In this document: positions 26,129 through 35,698 of the stretch, piece after piece
How the letters are laid out: every line of letters starts with the position of its first letter
Position numbering within the stretch: position 1 is the stretch's first letter
From: Polaribacter sp. WD7
GTDB lineage: Bacteria; Bacteroidota; Bacteroidia; Flavobacteriales; Flavobacteriaceae
DNA: 64,000 nt
Reading direction: 5' to 3'
Assembly: GCF_003335085.1 (NCBI RefSeq)
Contig: NZ_QPEJ01000018.1
Coordinates: forward strand, 62,001 to 126,000
Translations under genes and position numbers: made by a program
Notes under the pieces: model-generated
What the model was told of the DNA's origin: nothing
Seen by the model: the letters and a program-made list of their open reading frames with translations, nothing else
The model's database searches: none

Positions 26129-27571
26129 TCATCTTTTTATCATCATAACAATCATTTCTTTTACTTCAAAAAAGGCCTTTTTATTGAGTGCTAAAGACAG
26201 CAAAACATAACTGCTTATAAATACTAAAGCTACCGTTAAAATTTGTAAAACAAGAGGTATAGTTAACACCTGTAAACTAAAAGAATAGCTGATTATTATT
26301 GCCATCGAAGCCATTAAAAGAATTGGAATCATATCTTTTAATTGGTCTATAGTAGAGTAGCTTATTAATTTTCCGCTATAGTAGGTGTTTATAAATAGTG
26401 CTAAAAAAGAAGTAACTACGATAGTAATTAACAACCCATAAATGCCATAAATCAAGCCAAAAGTAATAGATATTAAAGTTAAAGTAACTTTTATAATTTC
26501 TAACTTTAAAAACAAATCTGTTCTTGCATAAACCTTTAATATATTTATATTAAATGAATGAATTGGTATTAGCATACCAGAAATTGCTAAGATTTGAAAG
26601 TAAGGTACTGCTGGTAGCCATTTTTCTGTAAATAGTAACACAAATACAGGTTTTGCAACAACAATTAAACAAAACATTGCAGGACAGATGACAAAAAAAA
26701 TACTTTTAATAATAGCGCTATAGGCCTTTGCCGTTTTTTCTTTATCATCTTGTATTTTAGACAGCATCGGGTAGGTTACCTTAGACAATACTGTTGTGAA
26801 TAAATTTACTGGATAATTACGAACAGATTTTGCTTGCCTGAAATAGCCTAAGGTATCAATAGAAAACTTTTTACCTATTAAAAAAGAATAGACCTCTTTC
26901 ATTGAAGTGTCTAAAAGTGACGATAGCATTAATTTATACCCAAATAAGAAATGTTTTTTTAATTTTAGTAATGATACTTTTCTTTGAGGTACCCAATCTG
27001 AATTTACCCAGTATATAATCACTTTTATTAACGTAGTGCTTAAATTCATAAAAATTAAGCTCCAAACTCCGTACCCATAATACGCTAAACCTAAACCGAG
27101 TAAAGACCCTATAACTGTTGCTGGCAGATTGTAAAACGTTATTTTTTTAAAGTTCATATTTTTTATCAAAACGCTTTGCTGAATGTTAAAAAGTGCTGAT
27201 AAAATGAAACTTAGTGCATACCATCTGACCAAATCTATAAGAATTGATTTTTCAAAATAGGCTGCAATTAAAGGAGCTGATAAAAATAGTAATAGATATA
27301 TACCGAAACTAATTATTAAATTACCATAAAATACTGAAGAGTAATCTGTAATTGTGGCTTCTTTGTCCCGTATTATTGAGTTACCCATCCCACTATCTAC
27401 GATAGATGAACCTAACAAAATAAAGATCGATATTAATGCTATCAGTCCAAAATCTTCCGGAGATAAAATTCTAGCTAAACCAATGGTGATTAAAAAAGAA
27501 AAACTTCTTAAAAAAACAGTATCAATAAAGACCCAGAATAAGCCAGATTTTAATTGATTTTTTACAGACAT
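26129..27571 (-). CDS. wzx: Oligosaccharide flippase, WzxC-like
   Basis: The product has 480 residues and about 12-14 transmembrane helices. The N-terminus LKSGLFWVFIDTVFLRSFSF with IGLARILSPEDFGLIALISI and DSGMGNSIIRDK is typical of WzxC/polysaccharide transport family members. It moves lipid-linked oligosaccharides across the inner membrane. Its start overlaps the 3' end of the aminotransferase gene by 10 bases, which implies translational coupling. It is the only exporter in the locus; no polymerase (Wzy) gene is visible here. Confidence 0.88.
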   Translation of the reverse strand: MSVKNQLKSGLFWVFIDTVFLRSFSFLITIGLARILSPEDFGLIALISIFILLGSSIVDSGMGNSIIRDKEATITDYSSVFYGNLIISFGIYLLLFLSAPLIAAYFEKSILIDLVRWYALSFILSALFNIQQSVLIKNMNFKKITFYNLPATVIGSLLGLGLAYYGYGVWSLIFMNLSTTLIKVIIYWVNSDWVPQRKVSLLKLKKHFLFGYKLMLSSLLDTSMKEVYSFLIGKKFSIDTLGYFRQAKSVRNYPVNLFTTVLSKVTYPMLSKIQDDKEKTAKAYSAIIKSIFFVICPAMFCLIVVAKPVFVLLFTEKWLPAVPYFQILAISGMLIPIHSFNINILKVYARTDLFLKLEIIKVTLTLISITFGLIYGIYGLLITIVVTSFLALFINTYYSGKLISYSTIDQLKDMIPILLMASMAIIISYSFSLQVLTIPLVLQILTVALVFISSYVLLSLALNKKAFFEVKEMIVMMIKR

Positions 27572-28674
27572 ATGCTAGGTTTTTGATATTTATTAACCAA
27601 AACATCCTTTATAATACTACAAATTAAATTAACCTCAGAAAATTTTAAATCAAAATAAAGCGGTAAACACAACACGCATTTAGATATATCCTCTACTATT
27701 GGCAATTCATTAGTGGTATCTACATAAGGTAAAGAATTAGCTAATGAAGGATAAAAGTATCTTCTTGTAAAAATTTGTTGCTGTTTTAAAGCTTTCTCAC
27801 ATTCTAGTAACATCTCTTCACTTTCAAAAAGAATAGCATAATAAGAATAGTTTCTATGTTCTTTATCTAATATACTTTCTAATGGCAGTTTTTCTGTAAA
27901 AAGGTTGCTGTCATATAAATTTGTTAGGGCTTTTCTTTTTTCAAAAATTTGGCTTTGAAACTTTAAATTTATCAATCCCATAGCAGCATGAAATTCACTG
28001 TTTTTTGCATTAATTCCTAAACAAGAAAAGGAGGTGGAATCCTTAAACCCAAAATTCCGCATCGATTCTAGTTTTTTAAATACTTCTTCAGATTGGGTTA
28101 CCAAAAAACCACCTTCTGTAGTATGAAAAACCTTTGTAGCATGTGTGCTACAAATACTAATATCTCCGTATTCAAAAATAGATTTTCCATTTAATCTAAT
28201 CCCAAAAGCATGTGCACCATCATAGATTACTTTTAGGTTGTGTTTTTTTGCAATAGCCTCTATTTTTTCTACTTCGCAAGGGTTGCCGTAGACGTGTGTT
28301 GCTAAAATTGCTGAAGTCTTATCTGAAATTGCGGCTTCTATTTTATTTGCGTCTATATTTAATGTTTTTTGTTCTATATCAACAAAAATAGGAGTACAAT
28401 GTTCCCAAACAATTGAAGAGGTAGTGGCTACAAAAGAAAAGGGAGTTGTAATAATTTCACCTTTAAGTTCTAGTGCCCTGATTGCCAACATTAAGGCATT
28501 TGTACCGTTATTAACAAACAAAAAATTGTTTGTACCTAAATAGGATTTTAGATTAAATTCAAGTTTTTTTACGAGAGGCCCATCGTTGGTTAACCAGTTA
28601 TTTTCCCAAATTTTAGAAATTAACGAATTGTATTCTTTTTGCGGTGGTAAAAAGGGCTTTATTATTGGTATCAA
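27562..28674 (-). CDS. DegT/DnrJ/EryC1-type sugar aminotransferase
   Basis: The product has 370 residues; it transfers an amino group to a keto-sugar nucleotide using PLP. Motifs: NNGTNALMLAIRAL near residue 56 (phosphate binding), YDGAHAFG near 157 (Asp binding PLP nitrogen), and Lys in STHATKVFHTTEGG near 182 (Schiff base). The HATKVFHT sequence resembles the VioA/FdtB-type 4-amino-4,6-dideoxysugar enzymes. The start is TTG at 28674: no ATG lies between it and the upstream in-frame stop, and MIPIIKPFLPP is the expected beginning. It is the first gene of the glycan operon. Confidence 0.85.
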   Translation of the reverse strand: MIPIIKPFLPPQKEYNSLISKIWENNWLTNDGPLVKKLEFNLKSYLGTNNFLFVNNGTNALMLAIRALELKGEIITTPFSFVATTSSIVWEHCTPIFVDIEQKTLNIDANKIEAAISDKTSAILATHVYGNPCEVEKIEAIAKKHNLKVIYDGAHAFGIRLNGKSIFEYGDISICSTHATKVFHTTEGGFLVTQSEEVFKKLESMRNFGFKDSTSFSCLGINAKNSEFHAAMGLINLKFQSQIFEKRKALTNLYDSNLFTEKLPLESILDKEHRNYSYYAILFESEEMLLECEKALKQQQIFTRRYFYPSLANSLPYVDTTNELPIVEDISKCVLCLPLYFDLKFSEVNLICSIIKDVLVNKYQKPSICL

Positions 28675-28691
28675 TAGGGGTATATTTATAA

Positions 28692-28721
28692 CAAAAGAAT
28701 AACATTATTTTTGTAAAACAA
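28692..28721 (-). promoter_or_regulatory. Candidate promoter of the glycan operon (TTG-N19-TTCTTTTG)
   Basis: On the minus strand, TTG (28721-28719), a 19-base spacer and TTCTTTTG (28699-28692), one mismatch from TANNTTTG. It predicts transcription from about 28685, 10-12 bases before the TTG start codon of the aminotransferase gene. Confidence 0.4.
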
Positions 28722-28773
28722 AAAATATATCGGTTTTATTATGAAATTCTTATATTATTGTATAATAAATTGT

Positions 28774-29241
28774 TTATTTCCAAGTATTTCCTTTAACCTT
28801 TAAAGCAGCATTTAACACATCTTTCTGACTCAATTGCCCTATTAATTTTCCGTTCTCTACTACAGGAAATCTTCTTCTACGAGAACTAATAAATTTAAAA
28901 GCAGCATCAAAAATATTCATGTTTTTATCAATGGTATCTACGTCTGTTACCATATACTTTCCTACAGTATTATTTGTATCGGAAGGCATATTGTAATACT
29001 TACTTTCAGAAATATGCTTTATACAATCGGTTTCAGATATAATACCTACCAATTCATTCCTATCATTCACAACTGGGCCTCCAGAAATTTTATACGTAAT
29101 TAACTGATGTATTACATGGTCTAAAGAATCTTCTGCTTTAAATGTAATAAGTTTTTTAGTCATGTAGTCTGACACTAAAATTTGAGCATCTTCTTTTTTT
29201 TGACTGGTGTCTCTTTTTCCTTGAAAGTTTTTAATACCCAT
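28774..29241 (-). CDS. Two-CBS-domain protein
   Basis: The product has 155 residues and consists of a CBS pair: VSDYMTKKLITFKAEDSL... GIISETDCIKHI (about residues 23-80) and VGKYMVTDVDTIDKNMNIF... GQLSQKDVLNAA (about 92-148). Such stand-alone pairs bind adenine nucleotides and regulate partner proteins in the cytosol. No partner domain is attached and the neighbours give no hint. It is on the same strand as the glycan operon and upstream of it but separated by a 99-base gap with a promoter-like element. Confidence 0.9.
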   Translation of the reverse strand: MGIKNFQGKRDTSQKKEDAQILVSDYMTKKLITFKAEDSLDHVIHQLITYKISGGPVVNDRNELVGIISETDCIKHISESKYYNMPSDTNNTVGKYMVTDVDTIDKNMNIFDAAFKFISSRRRRFPVVENGKLIGQLSQKDVLNAALKVKGNTWK

Positions 29242-29348
29242 AATTATTTGTTTTAGATTGTTTTAAATTTACTGATTTTTCTGTTTTGTCCAACAAATAG
29301 CTTAAGTTTTTTTATTTACTTACATTTATAGGAAGTAAAATATAACTT

Positions 29349-31646
29349 ATGAAATCTTTTTCTTCTTTAATTTCTAGTCTCATTATTTTAGGTATCATCT
29401 ACTGGAGTTTTTCAGATATGAAGCCTTCATTATCTTCTCAAAAAAATATTTCTAAGACTACATTTTCTATAGACAATGCCCTATATCACCTAAAAAATAT
29501 AAGTAAAAATGCACATTTTGTTGGTTCTAAAAACCACAAGGATGTTCAAAATTATATTTTACAGGCATTTCAAAAAATGGGGTTAGAATCTGATACACAG
29601 TTACTAACCGCTATAAACTCTAAGTGGGTTGCAGCCACAACAGCAGAAAATATAATAGCAAGAATTAAAGGTACTGAAAAAGGTAAGGCGTTACTTTTGT
29701 TAACTCATTACGATTCTAATCCACACTCTTCATTAGGGGCTAGTGATGCAGGCTCTGGTGTGGTTACTATTTTAGAGGGGTTAAGAGCCTTTTTAGCTGA
29801 AAACAAAAAACCTAAAAACGATATCATCATTTTAATTTCTGATGCTGAAGAATTGGGCCTATTGGGTGCAAAAGCCTTTGTAGATAAGCACCCTTGGAGT
29901 AAAGATGTTGGTTTGGTTCTAAATTTTGAAGCTAGAGGAAGTGGAGGCCCTAGTTACATGCTAATGGAAACGAATGGCAAAAACAGTAAGTTATTATCAG
30001 AATTTTTATCTGCAAAACCTAACTTTCCTGCAGCCAATTCTTTGATGTATAGTATTTACAAAAAGTTACCTAATGATACCGATTTGACTATTTTTAGAGA
30101 AGATGCCAACATCAACGGTTTTAATTTTGCCTTTATTGGAGATCATTTTGATTATCATACAGCACAAGATTCGTATGAAAGATTAGATAGGGAAACACTT
30201 TTACATCAAGCAGATTATTTTACAACAACCTTTACTTATTTTGCAAATTCTGACTTGACAAATTTAAATTCTGATGAAGATTTTGTGTACGTTAACTTTC
30301 CGTTTATTGGTTTACTTACCTATCCTTTTTCATGGGTTTTTCCCTTGTTTATTGCATCTTGTATTCTCTTTATAATCTTAATTTTATTTGGGTTTGTTAA
30401 AAACAAACTATCTTTAAAAGGAATTGGAAAAGGAATGCTCGCTTTTTTAGCTTCACTTATTTTATGTGGAGGAATCTCTTATGGTTTATGGAAATTGATT
30501 TTAATCATTCACCCTCATTACCAAGATATTCTACATGGTTTTACCTATAATGGTTACCAATATATTTTTGCTTTTGTTTTTTTAAATCTTTGGATACTTT
30601 TTAAATGTTACAAGTACATTTCTAAGCATAATAAATCTTCAGATTTACTAATTGGTCCCTTGTTAATTTGGTTAATTATAAACTTGTTAATTTGTAATTT
30701 TTTAAAGGGAGCTGGCTTTTTTATTATTCCTGTTATATGCGCTTTAATTATTCTTGCTGTAGTTATTTTTATGGACTTAGAAGCAAAATCTAAACGTATT
30801 TTATTTACCATTTTATCTATACCAACGCTATATATTTTTGCTCCATTAATAAAAATGTTTCCTGTAGGTTTAGGGCTAAAAATACTATTTGTAAGTGGTG
30901 TTTTTATTGCGCTTATTTTTGGATTGATGATATTTTCGTTTCATCAAAAAAAGACATTTTGGATGCAAAAAACAGTCGCCATTTTATCTATTCTTTTTTT
31001 TATGATAGCAACGTATAATAGTGGTTTTTCTATAGATAATAAAAAACCTAACAGTATTGTTTATGTTCAAAATTCTGATGATAAAACAGCCTATTTTGGT
31101 ACTTATAACAATGTTTTAGACAACTATACCAAACAAATTTTTGATAAAAGTTCTACCAAAGGAAGTATTGTTAACGCAGAAACTAAAAGCAAGTACAATA
31201 CACGCTTTACCTATCATAAAAGAACTGAATTTAGAGACATAAAATCAGCCAATATTATTACCGAACTAGACACTATTATAGGCGATAAACGTTTTTTAGA
31301 ATTGACAATATCTTCTGAAAGAAAATTAAATAAATTAGAATTTATAACTCATAAAAAACTTCTCCTACATCAATTTAAGGTAAATAATACTTTGGTAAAT
31401 AATGGTAATACATATGAGAAAAAGAAAGGCACTTTTTTAGTGTATCATTTAGCAAATCAAGATAAAAAAGTTACACTTTCTTTCTCTGTAGCTAAAGAAT
31501 ACAATTTTGACATTGTAGTTAATCAAATCTCATATGATTTGTTAGACAATAATAACTTTACAATAACACCCAGAACAGAAAAAATGATGCCCATGCCGTT
31601 TGTAACCAATGATGCTATTATTATCTCTAAAAAGTTAAATTTATAA
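29349..31646 (+). CDS. Membrane-anchored M28 metallopeptidase
   Basis: The product has 765 residues. One N-terminal helix (about 8-22) is followed by a zinc aminopeptidase domain of family M28: LLTHYDSNPHSS, GASDAGSGVVTILE, ISDAEELGLLGAKAF, LNFEARGSGGP and GDHFDYHTAQD supply the His, Asp, Glu, Glu and His ligands (about residues 120-280). About eight transmembrane helices (about 325-565) and a C-terminal soluble beta-rich domain follow. The architecture resembles the ER aminopeptidase ERMP1/Fxna family, and bacterial relatives with it are widespread in Bacteroidota. Its terminator is shared with pyk. Confidence 0.88.
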   Translation: MKSFSSLISSLIILGIIYWSFSDMKPSLSSQKNISKTTFSIDNALYHLKNISKNAHFVGSKNHKDVQNYILQAFQKMGLESDTQLLTAINSKWVAATTAENIIARIKGTEKGKALLLLTHYDSNPHSSLGASDAGSGVVTILEGLRAFLAENKKPKNDIIILISDAEELGLLGAKAFVDKHPWSKDVGLVLNFEARGSGGPSYMLMETNGKNSKLLSEFLSAKPNFPAANSLMYSIYKKLPNDTDLTIFREDANINGFNFAFIGDHFDYHTAQDSYERLDRETLLHQADYFTTTFTYFANSDLTNLNSDEDFVYVNFPFIGLLTYPFSWVFPLFIASCILFIILILFGFVKNKLSLKGIGKGMLAFLASLILCGGISYGLWKLILIIHPHYQDILHGFTYNGYQYIFAFVFLNLWILFKCYKYISKHNKSSDLLIGPLLIWLIINLLICNFLKGAGFFIIPVICALIILAVVIFMDLEAKSKRILFTILSIPTLYIFAPLIKMFPVGLGLKILFVSGVFIALIFGLMIFSFHQKKTFWMQKTVAILSILFFMIATYNSGFSIDNKKPNSIVYVQNSDDKTAYFGTYNNVLDNYTKQIFDKSSTKGSIVNAETKSKYNTRFTYHKRTEFRDIKSANIITELDTIIGDKRFLELTISSERKLNKLEFITHKKLLLHQFKVNNTLVNNGNTYEKKKGTFLVYHLANQDKKVTLSFSVAKEYNFDIVVNQISYDLLDNNNFTITPRTEKMMPMPFVTNDAIIISKKLNL

Positions 31647-31649
31647 AAA

Positions 31650-31673
31650 AGCATCTTACTGTAGTAAGATGCT
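31650..31673. terminator. Bidirectional hairpin terminator between the M28 gene and pyk
   Basis: Perfect 10-base arms AGCATCTTAC (31650-31659) and GTAAGATGCT (31664-31673) with a 4-base loop, preceded by an A run and followed by CTTTTT. It is 3 bases past the M28 stop and 29 bases past the pyk stop. Confidence 0.85.
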
Positions 31674-31702
31674 CTTTTTACTATTTCTATTCTAATATGT
31701 GC

Positions 31703-33130
31703 TTATTCTACTTCAGATACTCGCATGGTATTTACCATACCCTTAGCTTCTACTGGCATAGAGGTAAGGTTAATCATTAAATCTCCAGGTTTTACGTATC
31801 CTTTTTCTTTAGAAATTTTATTAATATCCACAACGGTATCATCTGTACTTAAATGTTTATCATAATAAAATGCTTTTACACCCCACAATAAATTTAGTTT
31901 TCCTAATATTCTTTTTTCAGAGGTAAAGGCTAAAATTTTAGATTGTGGTCTCCAAGCAGAAATTTGAAATGCAGTATAACCACTATTGGTTAGTGTAGAA
32001 ATTGCAGCAGCATCTATATCATTTGCCATTAATGCAGCATGATGACAAACTGATTTTGTAATAAACCTATTGGTTCTAATATGTGGTGCTTCATGAGGTA
32101 CTTTAATCATTCTAGAATTCTCAACAGCTTTAATAATTTCTGTCATTTTCTGAATAACTCTTACAGGATGTTTTCCTACTGATGTTTCACCAGAAAGCAT
32201 AACCGCATCTGCACCATCTATAATAGAGTTGGCAACATCATTTACCTCTGCTCTTGTTGGCACAGAGTTATCTATCATAGTTTCCATCATTTGAGTAGCA
32301 ATAATTACAGGAATTCTTGCTCTTTTAGCACGTCTTACCAATTTTTTCTGAATTAACGGAACATCTTGCATTGGTATTTCTACACCCAAATCTCCACGAG
32401 CAACCATTAAACCATCACAATAAGGAATTAACGCATCCATATTAGCAACCGCTTCAGGTTTCTCAATTTTTGCAATTACTGGTACTCTAAAATCAGAATG
32501 TTCATCTATTAAATCGCGCAACATTCTTAAATCTTCTGGAGTTCTTACGAAAGACAGTGCAATCCAGTCTACTTCTTGTCCTAAGGCAAAAACTGCATCT
32601 TCTCTATCTTTTTCTGTCAATGCAGGTAAAGAAATAGCTGTATTAGGTAAGTTTACTCCTTTTTTAGACTTTAAAGGTCCGCCAACAATTACTTTTACAA
32701 CAACTTCGTCTTCCTTGTTAGTAGACAAAACTTCAAACAAAAGTTTACCATCATCTACCATAATTTGCTCACCAACTTTTACATCTTTAGGAAAACGTTG
32801 GTACGTCATAAATGCTTTTTCTTTAGTTCCTACGCATTTTTCTGTAGTAAAAGTAAATGTATCACCATCTTCTAAAACAACATCATCTTCCATAACACCA
32901 ACTCTTAATTTTGGTCCTTGTAAGTCTGCTAAAATGGCAACATTAAAGTTATTTTCTGCATTAATTTCTCTAATGCGCTGTACTTGAGTTTTTACAATAT
33001 CATAATTTGCATGAGAAAAATTTATTCTAAAAACATTAACACCTTCTATAGCCAACTGTGTAAGGGTTTCTTTAGAGTCTGTTGCGGGTCCTAATGTAGC
33101 AACTATTTTAGTTTTCTTGTAATAATCCAT
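31703..33130 (-). CDS. pyk: Pyruvate kinase
   Basis: The product has 475 residues, the normal length; it makes pyruvate and ATP from phosphoenolpyruvate. Motifs: KIVATLGPATDSKETL at residue 7, RINFSHANYDIV near 35, LADLQGPKLRVG near 66, the active-site region VIAKIEKPEAVANMDAL near 218 and the signature MVARGDLGVEIPMQDVP near 240. VIIATQMMETMIDN and DAVMLSGETSVGKHP complete the barrel. It is co-transcribed with the IPExxxVDY gene (2-base gap). Confidence 0.97.
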   Translation of the reverse strand: MDYYKKTKIVATLGPATDSKETLTQLAIEGVNVFRINFSHANYDIVKTQVQRIREINAENNFNVAILADLQGPKLRVGVMEDDVVLEDGDTFTFTTEKCVGTKEKAFMTYQRFPKDVKVGEQIMVDDGKLLFEVLSTNKEDEVVVKVIVGGPLKSKKGVNLPNTAISLPALTEKDREDAVFALGQEVDWIALSFVRTPEDLRMLRDLIDEHSDFRVPVIAKIEKPEAVANMDALIPYCDGLMVARGDLGVEIPMQDVPLIQKKLVRRAKRARIPVIIATQMMETMIDNSVPTRAEVNDVANSIIDGADAVMLSGETSVGKHPVRVIQKMTEIIKAVENSRMIKVPHEAPHIRTNRFITKSVCHHAALMANDIDAAAISTLTNSGYTAFQISAWRPQSKILAFTSEKRILGKLNLLWGVKAFYYDKHLSTDDTVVDINKISKEKGYVKPGDLMINLTSMPVEAKGMVNTMRVSEVE

Positions 33131-33132
33131 AT

Positions 33133-33600
33133 TTAAAATATTAAAAAGTCTTTAGACTTTAGGGTGTTTTTATCAATTGAATATGCTGTAATTACATTAT
33201 CAATCTTCTTAATTTTTTGTATTGTTTCTAAAACAAACTCATATTCTAAGCATCCGCATATTTTTAAAAAAAAGTCTACTTTTTTCTTTTCTGGAATTAG
33301 GTATGTTTTTGTTTCTGTTGTTAATAACAACTCGTTAGAAACGGTTTGGTTTTCTCTTCTATAACTATTTGCAATTAAAGACCAACAGTATCCATTATTA
33401 CAATCATAGCTGTAAAGCGAAAATGTTGCTTTTTTTTGCCTCCTAATGAATTCTAAATCTTTTGCAGTTTTAGAAAGCTTAGCATTTAAATTTCTGTTTA
33501 AAAAATAAGCAAGTTTGTAATCTTCTAAAGTGGAATGGATACCTATTAAAGAATATTCTTCTTCGCAAAAATCATCCATTTCTAAAGCGTAAACTTGCAT
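33133..33600 (-). CDS. IPExxxVDY family protein
   Basis: The product has 155 residues. The family-naming motif is present as LIPEKKKVDFFLKI (about residues 100-113; here VDF in place of VDY). This family is confined to Bacteroidota, usually next to pyruvate kinase and ribonuclease III, as here, and its function is unknown. It lacks a signal peptide or membrane segments. It lies 2 bases upstream of pyk and is separated from rnc by 91 bases. Confidence 0.85.
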   Translation of the reverse strand: MQVYALEMDDFCEEEYSLIGIHSTLEDYKLAYFLNRNLNAKLSKTAKDLEFIRRQKKATFSLYSYDCNNGYCWSLIANSYRRENQTVSNELLLTTETKTYLIPEKKKVDFFLKICGCLEYEFVLETIQKIKKIDNVITAYSIDKNTLKSKDFLIF

Positions 33601-33691
33601 AAATTATAACGAGTTATAGTTTTTATGAATAAGCTAATTTACGAATTAGTTTACGAGTTGCGTGTTAATTTAACGATAACGTTTTCGTTAT

Positions 33692-34429
33692 TTAACTTAA
33701 AGTAATTTGGTTTTGAAATGCGTAATATACTCTTTTAGAAGCTTGTTCTTCTGCTTTTTTCTTAGAAGTAGCTCTTCCTTTAGCAATTTGTTGCCCATCA
33801 ATACTAATTTTAACACTAAAGTGTTTAACAGGTTCGTTTCCAGAATCTTCATATGTATCAAAAGTATATTTTTTCTTTTGTTTTTGACACCATTCTATAA
33901 TTAAACCTTTGTAACTTGTAATTTTTCCTTCCAACTTTTCAATATCTACATAAGGATCAATTACGTTTTCATGAATAAATTTTTGGCACTTGTTATATCC
34001 TTTGTCTAGGTAAATAGCGCCCACCAAGGCTTCAAAAATATTACCGTGAATATTATCACCAACATTAGCCTGATCTATATTACTTTTTACAAAACGAATT
34101 AAATTTAGATCTTTACCCAATTCATTTAAGTGCTCTCTACTTACAATTTTAGAGCGCATTTGAGTAAGATATCCTTCTGTGCCTGTAGGTACTTTTTTAT
34201 ACAAATATGCTGCTATTACCGAACCTAAAATAGAATCTCCTAAAAATTCTAAGCGTTCATAATTAATAGGTATTCCTTTCTTATCTATAATTTGTACAGA
34301 TCTATGTGTAAATGCTTTTTTGTATTTATTAAGGCTTCTTGGAGAAAAGTTGAGTACTGTTTTTAATTCGTGATACAATTGTTCATCCTCCTTAGAACGA
34401 GGTTTCACTATTTTACGAATAAAATTCAT
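33692..34429 (-). CDS. rnc: Ribonuclease III
   Basis: The product has 245 residues and cleaves double-stranded RNA in rRNA processing and mRNA turnover. The catalytic signature ERLEFLGDSILGSVIAAYL (about residue 59) carries the acidic residues, and NIFEALVGAIYLDKGY (about 129) carries the second acidic pair. A C-terminal double-stranded RNA-binding domain follows (about 170-238; VKISIDGQQIAKGRATSKKKA). It is 8 bases downstream of fabF, so acpP, fabF and rnc form one operon, an arrangement common in bacteria. Confidence 0.95.
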   Translation of the reverse strand: MNFIRKIVKPRSKEDEQLYHELKTVLNFSPRSLNKYKKAFTHRSVQIIDKKGIPINYERLEFLGDSILGSVIAAYLYKKVPTGTEGYLTQMRSKIVSREHLNELGKDLNLIRFVKSNIDQANVGDNIHGNIFEALVGAIYLDKGYNKCQKFIHENVIDPYVDIEKLEGKITSYKGLIIEWCQKQKKKYTFDTYEDSGNEPVKHFSVKISIDGQQIAKGRATSKKKAEEQASKRVYYAFQNQITLS

Positions 34430-34437
34430 ACAGTATC

Positions 34438-35691
34438 TTAGTCTTCTAACTTTCTAAATGCTACACACGCATTGTGCCCACCAAAACCAAACGTATTGCT
34501 CATAGTCACATTAATTTCTCGCTTTTGCGCTTTGTTTAATGTTAGGTTTAATTCTGGATTGATATTCTCGTCTACGGTAGAATGATTTATTGTTGGTGGT
34601 ACAATACCATGTTTCATGGCTAATATAGAAGCAATAGATTCTATGGCTCCTGCTGCTCCTAACAAATGACCAGTCATCGATTTTGTAGAGTTGATATTTA
34701 TATTTTTGGCATGGTCTCCAAAAACTTTAGAAATTGCCTTTAATTCTGCAACGTCTCCTAAAGGTGTAGAGGTTCCGTGTGTGTTGATATGATCTACGTC
34801 TTCTGGTGTAATACCAGCGTTTTCTAAGCAGTTTTTCATCACTTCTATAACACCTATTCCTTCTGGATGTGGCGCTGTCATATGATGTGCATCAGAAGAT
34901 AGGCCCCCTCCAATAACTTCTGCATAAATTTTAGCTCCTCTAGCTTTGGCATGTTCGTATGTTTCTAAAACAATAGCTCCTGCTCCTTCTCCTAAAACAA
35001 AACCATCACGTTCTGCATCAAAAGGTCTTGATGCTGTTTCTGGACTTTCATTTCTGGTAGATAAGGCATGCATTGCATTAAAACCTCCCATACCTGCAAT
35101 GGTTACTGCGGCTTCAGAACCACCAGTTACAATTACATCACAATAACCTAAGCGTAAGTAATTTAGTGCATCTATCATTGCGTTTGCAGATGATGCACAG
35201 GCAGATACTGTAGTATAATTTGGTCCCATAAATCCATTTTTAATAGAAATGTTTCCTGGTGCAATATCTGCAATCATTTTTGGAATAAAAAATGGATTAA
35301 ACCTTGGTGTTCCGTCTCCTGCTGCAAAGTTTAACACTTCATTTTGGAACGTTTCCAAACCACCTATTCCTGCTCCCCAAATTACACCTACGCGTAATTT
35401 GTTAATATTGTCTAGATCTAAATTAGCATCTGCTATAGCTTCATCAGAAGCTACCATAGCATATTGCGTAAAACGATCCATTCTTCGAGCTTCTTTACGA
35501 TCTATAAAGTCAGTAACTTTAAAATTTTTAAGCTCACAAGCAAAACGAGTTTTGAACTTGGCAGCATCATAATATGTAACTGGTGCTGCCCCACTAACTC
35601 CGTTAATTAAAGCGTTCCAATATTCTTCTATATTATTACCTATTGGCGTTAATGCGCCAAGTCCAGTGACTACAACTCGTTTTAATTGCAT
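34438..35691 (-). CDS. fabF: 3-oxoacyl-ACP synthase II
   Basis: The product has 417 residues and condenses malonyl-ACP with acyl-ACP in type II fatty acid synthesis. The active-site Cys lies in TVSACASSANAMIDAL (about residue 165), the two histidines in INTHGTSTPLGD (about 305) and TKSMTGHLLGAAGA (about 341). The N-terminus RVVVTGLGALTPIGN is typical. It is the housekeeping copy, paired with acpP 7 bases upstream and rnc downstream; a divergent second ketosynthase is at 43837-45111. Confidence 0.96.
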   Translation of the reverse strand: MQLKRVVVTGLGALTPIGNNIEEYWNALINGVSGAAPVTYYDAAKFKTRFACELKNFKVTDFIDRKEARRMDRFTQYAMVASDEAIADANLDLDNINKLRVGVIWGAGIGGLETFQNEVLNFAAGDGTPRFNPFFIPKMIADIAPGNISIKNGFMGPNYTTVSACASSANAMIDALNYLRLGYCDVIVTGGSEAAVTIAGMGGFNAMHALSTRNESPETASRPFDAERDGFVLGEGAGAIVLETYEHAKARGAKIYAEVIGGGLSSDAHHMTAPHPEGIGVIEVMKNCLENAGITPEDVDHINTHGTSTPLGDVAELKAISKVFGDHAKNININSTKSMTGHLLGAAGAIESIASILAMKHGIVPPTINHSTVDENINPELNLTLNKAQKREINVTMSNTFGFGGHNACVAFRKLED

Positions 35692-35698
35692 ATATAAA

